Assembly (NCBI GenBank): GCA_963966185.1 | Contig: CAWZYM010000026.1 | Span: 310,001 to 374,000 of the forward strand | Direction: 5' to 3' | DNA: 64,000 bases | Origin: Rhabditoides inermis | Taxonomy: Eukaryota; Nematoda; Chromadorea; Rhabditida; Rhabditidae | Notes under the pieces: model-generated | The model's database searches: none | Told to the model about the DNA's origin: nothing | The model's input: only the letters and a program-made list of their open reading frames with translations | Shown here: in pieces, positions 49,101 to 59,263 of the stretch | Position numbering within the stretch: the stretch's first letter is position 1 | Layout of the letters: each line of letters opens with the position of its first letter | Program-made: the position numbers and the translations under genes

Positions 49101-51089
49101 GTTATTATCGCGTATTCAGGGCGTGAAATTCAATCCCACATGAGCACATGGTTACTGCGGGGTAGTATAGTTTTGTGTGAGTGACGCACCCTTGCCATGC
49201 TTGTCGTCGAGTGGCGTGGCGTGCTCCGGGATGTTCTCCTGATCGGACGACGGGGAGCCGCCCGCCTCCCGCTCCTTCTTCCGAAGAGCACGACACCACT
49301 CAAACCGTTATCAATCACTCTAACGCTCACTCTTAGGAAACGGTGGTTAGACACACTCAGAGAGTCGAAAAAGAGAGGAGTGCAAGAAGGGCTGTACAGA
49401 GAGAAGGGATAAATAAGGAAAGAAAGATGACCACGTCTTATATCACACACACGCTCTCTCGAACACACACAAATGAGGAATGAGATCTTGGAAGGTGGGA
49501 TACCTGACTGTTGGGCACGAGTCGCAGGAACTCGGTCATGCGGTCATCCTCCACTGACTCCTCGAAGTCGTCGTAGTTCTAGAGTACAGGTAAACAACAT
49601 TTGTTTACGTCGACAGTAAACAAGCACACAACTCACTCCGAGGTACTCGTTTTCGTAGAAGAACTGTGGCGGTAGCGGCGCCTTTCCCTCTGTGCGCGGG
49701 TTGATTGCGTTCTCTCGCATGAACGCGCGTCCGTCCTGCAACATGTGTCACTATTTCTATTATGATGTTGTGCCATTGTGCGTTGTGTTTCCAATGAGCG
49801 TGATAGTATGCTGCTCACCTGGTGTTCTGGCTTGGCGATGTCTATGGCATCGAATGGAACACCCAGGCTCTCCAGGAGCATCAGTGTGCGCTGCACATCC
49901 TTCTTCGTCTGAAAGCATGTGAAAATGACTAAACGTCAGTGCTCTCCCAAAACAAACTCCCTCCACTATACAAATCCCACTCCTCGTCAATATTTTGATT
50001 TCGCCCGTCGGCTCTGTGACGCATGACTGATTTCACGTTTTCCCCTCTGCTTTCCCGAATTGCATTCATTCCACTGCCTTTTATGACAGGGAAACATGTG
50101 TGAATTGAGAGCGGCGGCAATTTCATACATTCACCGAGTGCAGAAAACACCCCGGAGGACACATCTGAGCCCTCGGGGGAGGGGAGAGAGACGCCAGTCG
50201 CCCGAAACAATGAATAGGAGGGGAAGACGGGGGCTGTGTCCGCCCGAAAGGGACGGAAGGGGCATGCAACAGGCTGTGCCAGTGACCGACCCACCCAACC
50301 CGATGCCCTCATTCTCCCTCCCAGCCTCTTCCCGATATGTCCCTTCCGGGGCTGACGCGTGAAACTCGCCCTAAACCGCCCCGGCCCTCCCAAATTCGCG
50401 CACTCTCCCATCTATTCGAGCATAGAATCAATAGGACACGGCTTCTCCCTCACTCTCTCTCTCCTCCCAGCTGCCATTGTAAAAAGCAGGGACGATGCAT
50501 GCTAGAGAGAGAAGAGAGAGAGAATCCAATGCGAACACCCTTCAATAATAGATCGGCATTCATCCAGCGGCACGCAAAATTTACGACGAGACCAAGCGTC
50601 ATAGAAGGCCTTTTTCGAGAAAAGAGAGAGGAGAAGGAGAGAGGGAGAGAGGGAGAGAGAGAGGAGAGAGAGAGAGAGAAAGAGAGAGAAGAGAGAGAGA
50701 TTCGCATCGCTCATACTTGCTCGGCTGTCATTATTCCTCAGCCGCGGGTCCGCGGGTCCAACAAGTCCGCTTTCGCTGTCCAATCTGCTTGCCTATTAAG
50801 TGCATACTAGATTGCCTATGTTACGTGACCAGAACAAAAAAAAAACCGAGTTCATGAAAGTCAACCGAAAACGAAAGAAACCAGCATGTCACACTACTCC
50901 CTATAAACGTTCCACTTTTAGCATCTTTTCCGTCTGCAACTGCAGTAATCGCGCGCGAAACCACTCGACACGACAAAAGAGAGAAGGGAGGGAGAGAGAG
51001 AGATGAAAGAGAGACACGCACGCACTCGCCCACTCACTCACCTTTTGATTAGCGGAGACGCTCACTACGTAGACCTTGAGCGGCGCCAT
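43185..51089 (-). CDS. SH3BGR/thioredoxin-fold protein with a long modular Lys/Ala/Glu-rich tail
   Basis: Fourteen exons give 1,588 aa (minus strand, high to low): 51042-51089, 49819-49908, 49637-49735, 49504-49578, 48852-48887, 48744-48777, 48340-48401, 48234-48294, 47216-48121, 46670-47074, 45817-46524, 44856-45644, 43363-44760, 43185-43240. Residues 1-104 match the SH3-binding glutamic-acid-rich family: APLKVYVVSVSANQK, VQRTLMLLESLGVPFDAIDI, FMRENA, PLPPQFFYENEYLGNYDDFE, RMTEFLRL. SH3BGR proteins have a thioredoxin-like fold without the active cysteines and often an acidic tail; vertebrate SH3BGR is enriched in muscle. Exons 5-8 are acidic. Exons 9-13 are repeated modules: each starts with Glu/Trp-rich EEWEEE or a related acidic stretch, runs through Ala/Lys repeats and ends with a segment like SLLEQYMEQKRREEEKK plus acidic EDEEDEEWEEE. 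All five are phase 1-1 and multiples of three, so any can be skipped in frame. The tail should be charged helix or coil; its function is unknown. Confidence 0.88.
43690..44440 (-). repeat. 30-bp coding minisatellite (about 25 copies)
   Basis: Ten-residue unit of the type TDAKKPAAAT/S, with K-T and K-P variants, in exon 13 of the SH3BGR-like gene. Adjacent copies differ by a few bases. Confidence 0.9.
44856..48121 (-). repeat. Tandemly duplicated exon modules
   Basis: Exons 9-12 (906, 405, 708 and 789 bp) share the end sequence encoding LLEQYMEQKRREEEKK and the acidic EEDEEWE segment; exons 10-12 also share the start EEWEEEDEEETEE. The flanking introns also resemble each other: a CATGTCATTT(C/T)AG acceptor precedes exons 10-12, and GTTGGT donors follow exons 9 and 10. 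This points to duplication of exon plus intron. Confidence 0.85.
47450..48060 (-). repeat. 24/21-bp coding minisatellite (about 25 copies)
   Basis: Unit AKKPAAAD (24 bp), with a shorter AKKPAAD variant (21 bp), in exon 9 of the SH3BGR-like gene. Confidence 0.9.
49190..49298 (-). other. Candidate cassette exon of the SH3BGR-like gene
   Basis: Inside the 616-bp intron between exons 4 and 5, one minus-strand frame reads plausibly (WCRALRKKERE ... DQENIPEHATPLDDKHGK). It is bounded by a TTTGAG acceptor and a GTGCGT donor. Its 109 bp length would shift the frame, so exon 5 would then end at a stop after about ten residues and give a short isoform of about 150 residues. It is supported only by composition and splice sites. 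Confidence 0.3.
50619..50700. repeat. GA-rich low-complexity tract in SH3BGR-like intron 1
   Basis: GAGA/GGGA repeats inside the 1.1-kb intron 49909-51041. The rest of that intron holds nothing I recognise. Confidence 0.85.
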
Positions 51090-52032
51090 GGTAGATCGGA
51101 TGGTAGATCAGCCAGCTGGCGGGATCAAGCTGGCAGATCCGATATCGATCGGAGAGGTCCTTTAGATAGGCAGTAGCAGGCGAGACGAGAGGGTTACACA
51201 AACACACGTCGAGTCTCTCTCTCTCTCACTCGCTCAATGCGCGGGAGGGGGCGGGACTGGGAAGATGGTGGAGAGATAGAGGAGAGAGAGATAGAGGAAG
51301 AGAGTGGAGAGTGGAGAGAGAGGAGGGAGAGAGAGAACGCGACCAGGACTCTCCATGGCATATCCCAATCCAATCTGTCCCATCCACTCCCTCACATTAG
51401 CTACATAATTCACAGATTTCTTCCTCTCCCGCATCGCGCGGTCGGGTCGAAATGATCTTCCCCCAGTACCCTTGAGCAAGGCGGGGAATAGCTCATGAGA
51501 ACGCTGTCTTCCTAGCCCGCGGAGTTACTAATGTGGATTATAATGGAAGGAAAGGAAGATCCGGAGCCCCACTATCGTCTATAATGGTATCTAACTCTAA
51601 TGGATTATGGAAAGGAAATCGAATGATTATCGACTGAATATCGATCTAACATCGACTTTCGACCTTCGGCCCTACCATCCCCGTTGCTAAACTGTGTTTC
51701 TCCCAGCGCTTAGCCCTTGTGGTGTACCGTATGCACTTGTTGCATAGTCAGGATATAGCGATTCTGGATAAATGATTGATTGATTGATTGACTCACAGAT
51801 ATAAGCATTCAGTTTATCTCTCTTTCCTCAAATAGTAAACAATTTCTCTCACTTACACCACTAGCGAAACAAAACAACAAAACGACAATAACAAATGAGC
51901 ATACACGGTCTCTAAACTATCTCTTACTCACTCTAAAACAATAAACTCTAGTCTACGAGAGGGCTACACAGAACACAGTTAGTGTCCACTGTCCAATGGG
52001 AGTTGGATACTCATGAATGGCACCTCGCCCGT
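51090..52032. other. Intergenic region between mL38 and the SH3BGR-like gene
   Basis: 943 bases between two minus-strand genes: the 3' UTR of mL38 and the promoter of the SH3BGR-like gene. GA-rich tracts occur at about 51200-51340. No coding exon is seen. Confidence 0.6.
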
Positions 52033-54222
52033 CTACTGCTTGAGGGCGTTGTTGTAGAGTGCGGAGGCGCGTCCCTGTCTGGCCATCATCTTCTCGTGCT
52101 GCCACGCCGGCAGCTTCTTCTTGTTCTTGTTGTAGTCCACATCCAACCACTTGCTCGCCTTCAGCTCACCCAGCTGAGCCTGAACACATATTGCGTTACA
52201 TAAATGCATAAAATCGTTCCACATTGCACAACCTCACAAGACCATAAATCATGAATCGTACAGCGTATAACAAGGTCAAGTCAATATGTCAACATGTGTA
52301 AACAGTCAACAAACGCAAAGCATTCCACCCAGACAAGATAAGGTAAACCAAACGGGAAAGATATGGGGGAAGTGAGAGGGCATATGAGAACGATAAACAA
52401 ATAGAAATAAGTCTAGCTATTTCATAACTAGTATAGACTCTATCAGCACCGCATTACCGAGAGCGCAACAACTGAGACAGCAAAACAGTACGCTATACAA
52501 TTGATCATTGACTACAAGTGACTACAGAACAGATAAATTAGCAGGCGATCGTACCTTCTCGAGTCTCTCGGTGAGCATCTCCTCCTCCACAGCCTTCGGG
52601 TCACGATACATGTCGAGGTAGCTGAACACAAGAAGTTAAAGATAAAAGAAAACTACAAAACGTATACGAACAAGTGAATAGAAGTAACAAGTATACTATA
52701 TAACACAAACAGGAAGAGGTGTAATCCTTGTACTGATCTACTTACTGGTTGAATGGCTGTGGCTTGTGGGGGAACTCCTTCTGCTCCGGCTTCCGCGCCT
52801 CGTTCCACTCGTATTCGAACACCGGAGACTTCTCACCTCAAACAGACCGATTAATTTAAATTCTGACATCTCGTTTCCCACCAAGTTGCAAACAAATACC
52901 AATAACTATCTCGTACCGATGTTGTGAAGTGCGTGTTTGACCGAGTCGTCGTACTCGCACTGGTGGAATGCGATGGCCGACGGAGTGAGCTGTGCCTCCA
53001 GCGACTTGTACAAGACGGCCATGTCCAAGACGCGAGACGACAGCGCGCTACAATCGCCCCGTCTATCAACACATTGGGGGAAGCTATAGAATCCTGCGCA
53101 CCTGCTGACTCGCCAGGCGGCCTTGTCGATGGGCTGGTCGTGGCGGAAGAGGAGGAAGGCGACGCGATGATGGCCCGATCCGGAGAAGGGCAGGGGCTGC
53201 AGGTACGGCACCACCTCCTCTCCCGCAGACACGCCTCCTCCATCCGGGATGTTGGACACGATCCAGTGCGCTAGCTGACCCGTCTGCAATTGCAATAAAC
53301 AAACAATAATCACAACCTCCTGAAAGAGAGAACACGTTAAAAAAACATATTGTAACCACAGATTATCGAATAAAAAAGTTACATTTCAATAAGTTGTACC
53401 TTTTCGAAGGGGTTTCCGTCAAGATTGAGCATGACGAGGGTGTTCATTCCACCGGCGCCGACAGACTCGATCTCCACAGAAGGGGCAGACACAGTGTCCC
53501 CCGTCGATATCACGTTACCTGTATGACAACTAGATCCAGGATGACTGATTGTTGGCATACCCGAGTAGGCGGCGTGGTCTCCGTAGGCGACGTCGAGGTG
53601 CTGTGTGTTCTCGAAGTAGACGCCCTCTCCGAACAGGTGGTCGAACACCTTGTAGTGGTCGCAGATCGCCAGGTTCGAGTGGTCCAGCGAATCCAGATCG
53701 ATCATCACTACAATATATAGAATTCAAAAATAACAAATATATTCAGAAGTTATTAATCTTAAATATATCGGAATGCTGACGTTGTCTGTTTCTGGCCTGT
53801 TTCTCGAGAGCCGCGCGCTCCTCGACCGACTTGGCAGGCGCGGCAGCCACCGGGCGACGAGCAAAGCCAATGTTCACACGCTCAGTGTCATCTAAACAAT
53901 ACCGATATGAACAAATGAGTAAACATGCAATACCTTTCTTCATGAGCTGCTCAAGGGTGTAGTTGTACTTGCTCGGCTCGATGATGTGCAACTGAGGAAC
54001 CTTCTCCGGCTTGTCAATGCGCGCTTTGTACCACCTGTCGATCTCATAGAACCTGAAACAATACTTTGATTCCACCCCCAGTAAGTTCGCGTACCTGTTG
54101 GGATAGAAGGCGTCAGGACCGGCCCAGGCAATCATGCGAGGGCGCATAGGCCGGTCAATCTTCGGCAACTTGCGGCCGCGATTCGCGCGCGGCACCAGCT
54201 TCGCGTACGCTGACGCACTCAT
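52033..54222 (-). CDS. mrpl-38: Mitochondrial large-subunit ribosomal protein mL38 (PEBP-like)
   Basis: Ten exons give 413 aa (minus strand, high to low): 54095-54222, 53934-54052, 53781-53891, 53561-53707, 53400-53518, 53102-53283, 52917-53047, 52746-52836, 52555-52621, 52033-52179. mL38 is a structural protein of the mitochondrial ribosome containing a phosphatidylethanolamine-binding-protein fold. The N terminus (MSASAYAKLVPRANRGRKLP) is basic, as expected for mitochondrial import. The PEBP core is clear: LVMLNLDGNPFEK, LAHWIVSNIPDG, VPYLQPLPFSGSGHHRVAFLLF and RHDQPID. The C-terminal region continues with FEYEWNEARKPEQKEFPHKPQPFNHYLDMYRDP. All phases close. Exon 8 has an unusual TTTGAG acceptor. 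Confidence 0.95.
52180..52554 (-). other. Intron 9 of mL38
   Basis: 375-bp AT-rich intron, longer than the others in this gene; no embedded gene seen. Confidence 0.7.
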
Positions 54223-54653
54223 ACCTACATACGAATATGTGTGATCTCAAAACGGTTCTTGAATGTTAAAACAACGAAGAAGAAACTAACAACATAAACT
54301 AACAACATAAATTTTATGAACAAATAAAATAAAAATACACCACACATTACGTTGTGTAATGTTGTAGTGTAGCACTGTTGCACAAACACTAACAGAGACC
54401 TGATGTTTTGTGTTTATTTTTTTTCGTTCAAAAATGATATTATCATCGCCGAATTAATAATTAGATGTTATATATGAGAGTATAAATGGTCTGACGTTTC
54501 AACGTCATCGGTCTTTTCTATGCACCCAAACTGTACTGCTGAAAAGTGTGATGAGAGAGCCGGTATGCGATCTGTTGGGTGATTAGTGATTGTGATTCGG
54601 TTCCACACCGATAGATCGATCGGAGAAGAAGTAGGAAAACAATGGATCAGGAG

Positions 54654-54660
54654 TATAAAA
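54654..54660 (+). promoter_or_regulatory. TATA box of collagen copy 1
   Basis: TATAAAA, conserved in collagen copy 2 at 59150-59156 on the other strand. Confidence 0.65.
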
Positions 54661-54771
54661 GGGAGAACGAACGATGGAATGGCAGACAGCTACTCGGCAT
54701 CTGTAGCTTCTCCTCAGGTAAGAATTCCCACTACTCCTTCCTCCTTTCATATTTCATTCCACTGTTTCAGG

Positions 54772-55636
54772 ATGTGTGTGACGCGGTTTCTCATCTCCGC
54801 AGGTCTTCTCTTCTCCACCCTCTCCCTCGTCACTGTCTTCTTCAAATTCAATGAGCTTCTCTCCGACGTGAACTCCTTCCAGACGTCCGTAGACGTCGAA
54901 ATGGCAGAGTTCAAGACCCTCGCCAACGATGCGTGGACTGGAATGATGGTTGAAAAGACGGGATACTCGGTCCTCTTTGCCCGTGCCAAGAGAGGAGGCG
55001 GATACTCGCAGGGAGGAGGCGGAGGAGGAGGAGGAGGATATGCGGGAGCTTCGGCTGCCGCGTCCGGAGGAAGTCAGCAGCAGTGCCCGCCCGGACCGCC
55101 CGGACCTCCCGGACAGCCCGGACAGCCTGGAGAGCCCGGAGAGAAGGGAGGCGATGGAAGGCCCGGAAACGCCGGACAGGCCAGCGGATCTGACAGCGCC
55201 AAGGAGTGCATCAAGTGCGAGGCCGGACCTCCCGGACCTCCCGGACCCGACGGACCTGCTGGACCCGCTGGAAACGCTGGAGCTCCTGGACAGGACGGAC
55301 AGGCAGGACCTGCTGGAGAGGCTGGGCCCGCCGGACCTCCCGGTCCTCCTGGACCCGATGGACAGCCGGGAGGCCCCGGACAGGACGGACAGCCTACAGC
55401 CTGGATCGGACGGAGCGCCGGGATCGGACGCCGCTTACTGCCCGTGCCCGCCCCGGACTGCGGCCGTGGAGGGAGGAAGCTACCAGAGCCAGGCTCCTGC
55501 CGCCGCCGCCGCTGGAGGAGGAGGCTACGGACAGGCTCCTCCTCCTCCCCCTCCCGCCCCTGCTCCTGCTCCTGCTCCTGCTGCCGGAGGCTACGGACAG
55601 GCCGCTCCTTCTGGAGGATACCCTACTCGCCACTAA
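54772..55636 (+). pseudogene. Cuticle collagen copy 1, frameshifted by a 182-bp deletion
   Basis: The start is the ATG directly after a TTTCAG acceptor (54765-54770). An N-terminal hydrophobic segment, the cuticle-collagen N domain, RAKR processing site, Gly-rich linker and two Gly-X-Y blocks are as in copy 2. After GGPGQDGQP the sequence jumps, relative to copy 2, by 182 bp between two GGACAGCCT-like sites. This removes the last Gly-X-Y blocks and shifts the frame to Arg/Cys-rich peptide. The original stop (TAA 55634-55636) is then out of frame, and the new frame stops only at 55753-55755, beyond the AATAAA at 55656. Such an mRNA would lack a stop codon. It is best read as a recent pseudogene, or a recombination or assembly artefact of the inverted repeat. 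Confidence 0.85.
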
Positions 55637-55655
55637 ACGTCTTGCGCTCAAGATC

Positions 55656-55661
55656 AATAAA
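55656..55661 (+). promoter_or_regulatory. Poly(A) signal of collagen copy 1
   Basis: AATAAA 20 bases after the ancestral stop codon; conserved in copy 2 (57967-57972, minus). Confidence 0.8.
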
Positions 55662-56094
55662 ATCTCTATCATTAATTTTATATATAGTTTGCTTCGATTC
55701 TTGGAAAACACTGCGGATTCATTTATCAAGCCCGAAATTGACAAAACTTTGTTAGGTAATTTTCGTATTCAAATCGTCAATCAAATACATTGCAACTCCT
55801 ATGACCAAGAAACGAAAATTTCAAAAACGTAGTTTGATCGTTTTAATTTTCATAGTATGCACAGCTCTTTTGTGTGTCGACTACTAATCGTAAGCCCCGC
55901 CCATTTTCGCCACGCTTTTGAAACCGAGAGAGCGACATTCCTTCGCCTCTCACTCGCGTCGAGTGGACGTGTCGCAATGGTCGCCTGCTATTCCATCCGG
56001 TAGTCTCCACTGTCATCTCTCTCTCCTCCCGCCCCCTCCTTTCCACTATCTCCTTCTCCCCTCTTTCCCTTCATGTCCTTCCCGTGGTAGATCG

Positions 56095-57613
56095 ATGATC
56101 GACCAGTCGCACCAGCAGCGCCAGTATCCGCACCAGCGCTCCGCCACTCCCGATACCACCTCGGAGGTATACGGTCATCTACAGTACTACCTATCGCTCT
56201 CCCTCCAGTACTCATCCCTGACGTCTTCGATGATGCAGGGTCCGACCAATACCGACTACCTGCCGCCATTCGCCACTCACGACAAGACGAGTACTGTAGT
56301 ATAGCGTAGATTACCGTACATATCACCACATTTCAGACCGTTCTGTGAAGGTGATGAAGACGTATCTCAGCGAGAATGTGAACGGAAACACGGGGTACGC
56401 TAAAGCGTATTTACTGTACGAACAGTACTCTTTACAGGAACACGTGCGACTATGTTGTGCAGTGGACGGACAGCCAGCCTATCGATGACACCAAGTTCTC
56501 CCTCCTCAAGGACCTCGTCCGGAGTACGTTGTTTTTGTTCGCCTACGTCTTGTTTACGTGTTGTTGACGTGTTGTTTCTATTTGTTGATTGGTTTCAGAA
56601 ATTGCCGAGATGGAGCGGGCCGCGAACGCCGAGCGCATGGTGGAGCCCGGTGAGGGAGCCCGTATCGATCGATTATCGATTTATTTGCAGTGGCGAAGGA
56701 ATTGCTATGTGATGGCCCGTGCGGCACTGCTAAGGATGCGAGGTGAGAGAGAGGAGAACTTTATCAATTCCACCCAGTACTGCAAATGTTGCTTTCTAGT
56801 GCTTTCCTGGTGATGGGTCGGTGCGAGCACCAGATCTGTGGAGAGTGCCAGCGCCAGACTCGCAAGAGCCACCGCAACGACGACGGTGTGTCTTTCCTTG
56901 ATAGTTCTCTCCTCTCCTTCCACACCTGTCTGTACAGGTAGCCCCGGTTGCTGCGCCCGTGAGTGCACGGAGTACGCGATGAGCTATGCGTGCCGCGACG
57001 CTGCCGATCGGTACGGTAGATACCGTAGTCTTAATAGACGATCGTCTTTTTGTAGCGCTGCCTACTTCCGTCGTCTGGTCGCTGTCGACGGACCGCAGAG
57101 CGAGAGCGAGGTATCGATCGAATATCGATTGATTCAGTCGATTTGTTACAGTACTCGTCTGCGTGTACTCTGCTGGGAGTGCGTGTCTACGTGTACGAGA
57201 AGATTCGCGGTGAGGCGATTCGCTCGGCCGAGTTCAATGATGAGGTATACTTACACTTATCGATCAATATTGATTGTCGATTCAGGTCTATTCCACCTGC
57301 ACCGTCTCGCAGCTGCTCAAGAGGCTCTACAAGAGGCAGTGAGTATCGATCGATCGTTAGCTTATCGATATTATTGATTGTTTGCAGCCCGCTGAAGTCC
57401 AAGATTCGCCTGTACGTGAGCAACACCTCTGACATGACACATCTCGTCAAGGTGGACGTTCACAAGGTATACTGTACATAGGCAAGAGTTACTCTGAGTA
57501 CCGTATTCTAGGAGCGCGACTGTTCTCTGGAGGATCTGGCAGGCAACAGCTGCGAGATCGGAGTTGTGATCGACGCGGCAGACGCTATCCGCCAGCGTGG
57601 CCCCGCCCACTAG
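56095..57613 (+). CDS. RING-type zinc-finger protein with a possible ubiquitin-like C-terminal domain
   Basis: Thirteen exons give 313 aa: 56095-56166, 56209-56290, 56337-56394, 56438-56523, 56599-56649, 56691-56742, 56800-56885, 56938-57010, 57056-57110, 57152-57244, 57286-57338, 57388-57466, 57512-57613. The phases all close. The Cys/His series LLCDGPC, GRCEHQICGEC and GCCAREC fits a C3HC4 RING finger with an unusual C-x3-C first pair, so an E3 ubiquitin ligase role is likely but inferred. The C-terminal 100 residues (VRVYVYEKIRGE, VSQLLKRLYKR, KSKIRLYVSNT, SLEDLAGNSCEIGVVID) look like a beta-grasp, ubiquitin-like fold. I do not recognise a named orthologue. The gene occupies the spacer of the collagen inverted repeat. 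ATTAAA at 57696 may be its poly(A) signal. Confidence 0.82.
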
Positions 57614-57958
57614 AAACCCGCCCCTTACAGTCCCATTCTCCCACCCTACAGTCCCACTCTTACATGCTCGTCTTTGTAGCGAAATGTCTTGTCGAATTAA
57701 ACTCACGATCACTCAATTAGAATACGTAGTGCTACTTGGTATTGGTTTGGTACGTCTATTGTTTATTGTGATAAACGTATTCTGGAAGAGGTTCTTCTTA
57801 CGTGATATTTTGAGGAATGCTCCAAAAAGTTCGGCTCAAATTACTGATCAAAGAAAGTCAAAAAAGTTCACCTTTTCAAGTTAATTTTTCGAACTCTGTT
57901 TGTAAACCATTGTAAAGCTTGTAGTTGTAGCCCAATGAAGCATACTGTGAAAACCATA
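57614..57958. other. Short gap between convergent RING gene and collagen copy 2
   Basis: 345 bases holding the RING gene 3' UTR. No coding signal seen. Confidence 0.6.
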
Positions 57959-57966
57959 ATAGAGAT

Positions 57967-57972
57967 TTTATT
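57967..57972 (-). promoter_or_regulatory. Poly(A) signal of collagen copy 2
   Basis: AATAAA on the minus strand, 20 bases after the TAA at 57992-57994. Confidence 0.8.
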
Positions 57973-57991
57973 GATCTTGAGCGCAAGACGT

Positions 57992-59038
57992 TTAGTGGCG
58001 AGTGGGGTATCCTCCAGAAGGAGCGGCCTGTCCGTAGCCTCCGGCAGCAGGAGCAGGAGCAGGAGCAGGGGCGGGAGGGGGAGGAGGAGCAGCCTGTCCG
58101 TAGCCTCCTCCTCCAGCGGCGGCGGCGGCAGGAGCCTGGCTCTGATAGCTTCCTCCCTCCACGGCCGCAGTCCGGGGCGGGCACGGGCAGTAAGCGGCGT
58201 CCGATCCCGGCGCTCCGTCCGATCCAGGCTGTCCGGGTCCTCCGGGCGCTCCGGGGGCTCCGTCGTTTCCGGGCGGTCCAGGAGGTCCAGGCGGTCCGGG
58301 AGGAGGCGGCTGAGAATAGCCCTGAGGAGTCTCTCCGTCAGGTCCCGGAGGTCCAGGAGGTCCAGGTGGTCCGGAGGGTCCAGGCATGTTGTTGATGTGG
58401 ACCCCAGGAGCTCCAGGCTGTCCGTCCTGTCCGGGGCCTCCCGGCTGTCCATCGGGTCCAGGAGGACCGGGAGGTCCGGCGGGCCCAGCCTCTCCAGCAG
58501 GTCCTGCCTGTCCGTCCTGTCCAGGAGCTCCAGCGTTTCCAGCGGGTCCAGCAGGTCCGTCGGGTCCGGGAGGTCCGGGAGGTCCGGCCTCGCACTTGAT
58601 GCACTCCTTGGCGCTGTCAGATCCGCTGGCCTGTCCGGCGTTTCCGGGCCTTCCATCGCCTCCCTTCTCTCCGGGCTCTCCAGGCTGTCCGGGCTGTCCG
58701 GGAGGTCCGGGCGGTCCGGGCGGGCAATGCTGCTGACTTCCTCCGGACGCGGCAGCCGAAGCTCCCGCATATCCTCCTCCTCCTCCTCCGCCTCCTCCCT
58801 GCGAGTATCCGCCTCCTCTCTTGGCACGGGCAAAGAGGACCGAGTATCCCGTCTTTTCAACCATCATTCCAGTCCACGCATCGTTGGCGAGGGTCTTGAA
58901 CTCTGCCATTTCGACGTCTACGGACGTCTGGAAGGAGTTCACGTCGGAGAGAAGCTCATTGAATTTGAAGAAGACAGTGACGAGGGAGAGGGTGGAGAAG
59001 AGAAGACCTGCGGAGATGAGAAACCGCGTCACACACAT
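57992..59038 (-). CDS. Nematode cuticle collagen, intact copy 2
   Basis: 348 aa in one coding exon. The ATG (59036-59038) follows a TTTCAG, either the acceptor of a 5' UTR intron or an SL trans-splice site. A TATA box lies at 59150-59156. The order is that of cuticle collagens: hydrophobic N-terminal segment ([20 protein letters not shown]), the N-terminal domain region up to [12 protein letters not shown], the subtilisin-like processing site RAKR, a Gly-rich linker, then Gly-X-Y blocks interrupted by Cys clusters ([21 protein letters not shown]). The C terminus is Tyr/Gly/Pro-rich. Such collagens are secreted by the hypodermis and cross-linked into the cuticle. The Gly-X-Y region of this copy is complete. 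Confidence 0.95.
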   Translation of the reverse strand: MCVTRFLISAGLLFSTLSLVTVFFKFNELLSDVNSFQTSVDVEMAEFKTLANDAWTGMMVEKTGYSVLFARAKRGGGYSQGGGGGGGGGYAGASAAASGGSQQHCPPGPPGPPGQPGQPGEPGEKGGDGRPGNAGQASGSDSAKECIKCEAGPPGPPGPDGPAGPAGNAGAPGQDGQAGPAGEAGPAGPPGPPGPDGQPGGPGQDGQPGAPGVHINNMPGPSGPPGPPGPPGPDGETPQGYSQPPPPGPPGPPGPPGNDGAPGAPGGPGQPGSDGAPGSDAAYCPCPPRTAAVEGGSYQSQAPAAAAAGGGGYGQAAPPPPPAPAPAPAPAAGGYGQAAPSGGYPTRH

Positions 59039-59263
59039 CCTGAAACAGTGGAATGAAATATGAAAGGAGGAAGGAGTAGTGGGAATTCTTACCTGAGGAG
59101 AAGCTACAGATGCCGAGTAGCTGTCTGCCATTCCATCGTTCGTTCTCCCTTTTATACTCCTGATCCATTGTTTTCCTACTCCTTCTCCGATCGATCTATC
59201 GGTGTGGAACCGAATCACAATCACTAATCACCCAACAGATCGCATACCGGCTCTCTCTCTCAT

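Larger units (their letters stand above)
54550..55669. repeat. Inverted duplication, left arm (about 1.1 kb)
   Basis: This arm is nearly identical to the reverse complement of 57959-59263. Homology starts about 100 bases upstream of the TATA box at GATGAGAG and stops just after the poly(A) signal, at AATCTCTAT. It therefore covers a complete collagen gene with its core promoter and terminator. Apart from a 182-bp deletion, only scattered base differences are seen. Confidence 0.95.
57959..59263. repeat. Inverted duplication, right arm (about 1.3 kb)
   Basis: Reverse complement of 54550-55669 with the extra 182 bp of coding sequence that the left arm lacks. The spacer between arms is about 2.3 kb. 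Confidence 0.95.

Noticed and set aside
54586..54771. Upstream in-frame start for the collagens (residues before MCVTRFL)
   Set aside because: That frame runs through an apparent intron (GTAAG to TTTCAG) and the TATA box. The ATG right after the TTTCAG starts at the hydrophobic segment expected of cuticle collagens.
55394..55744. Arg/Ser-rich open frames on the other strand of both collagens, including 57935-59056 plus
   Set aside because: They are mirror frames of GC-rich Gly-X-Y coding sequence, with no motifs of their own.
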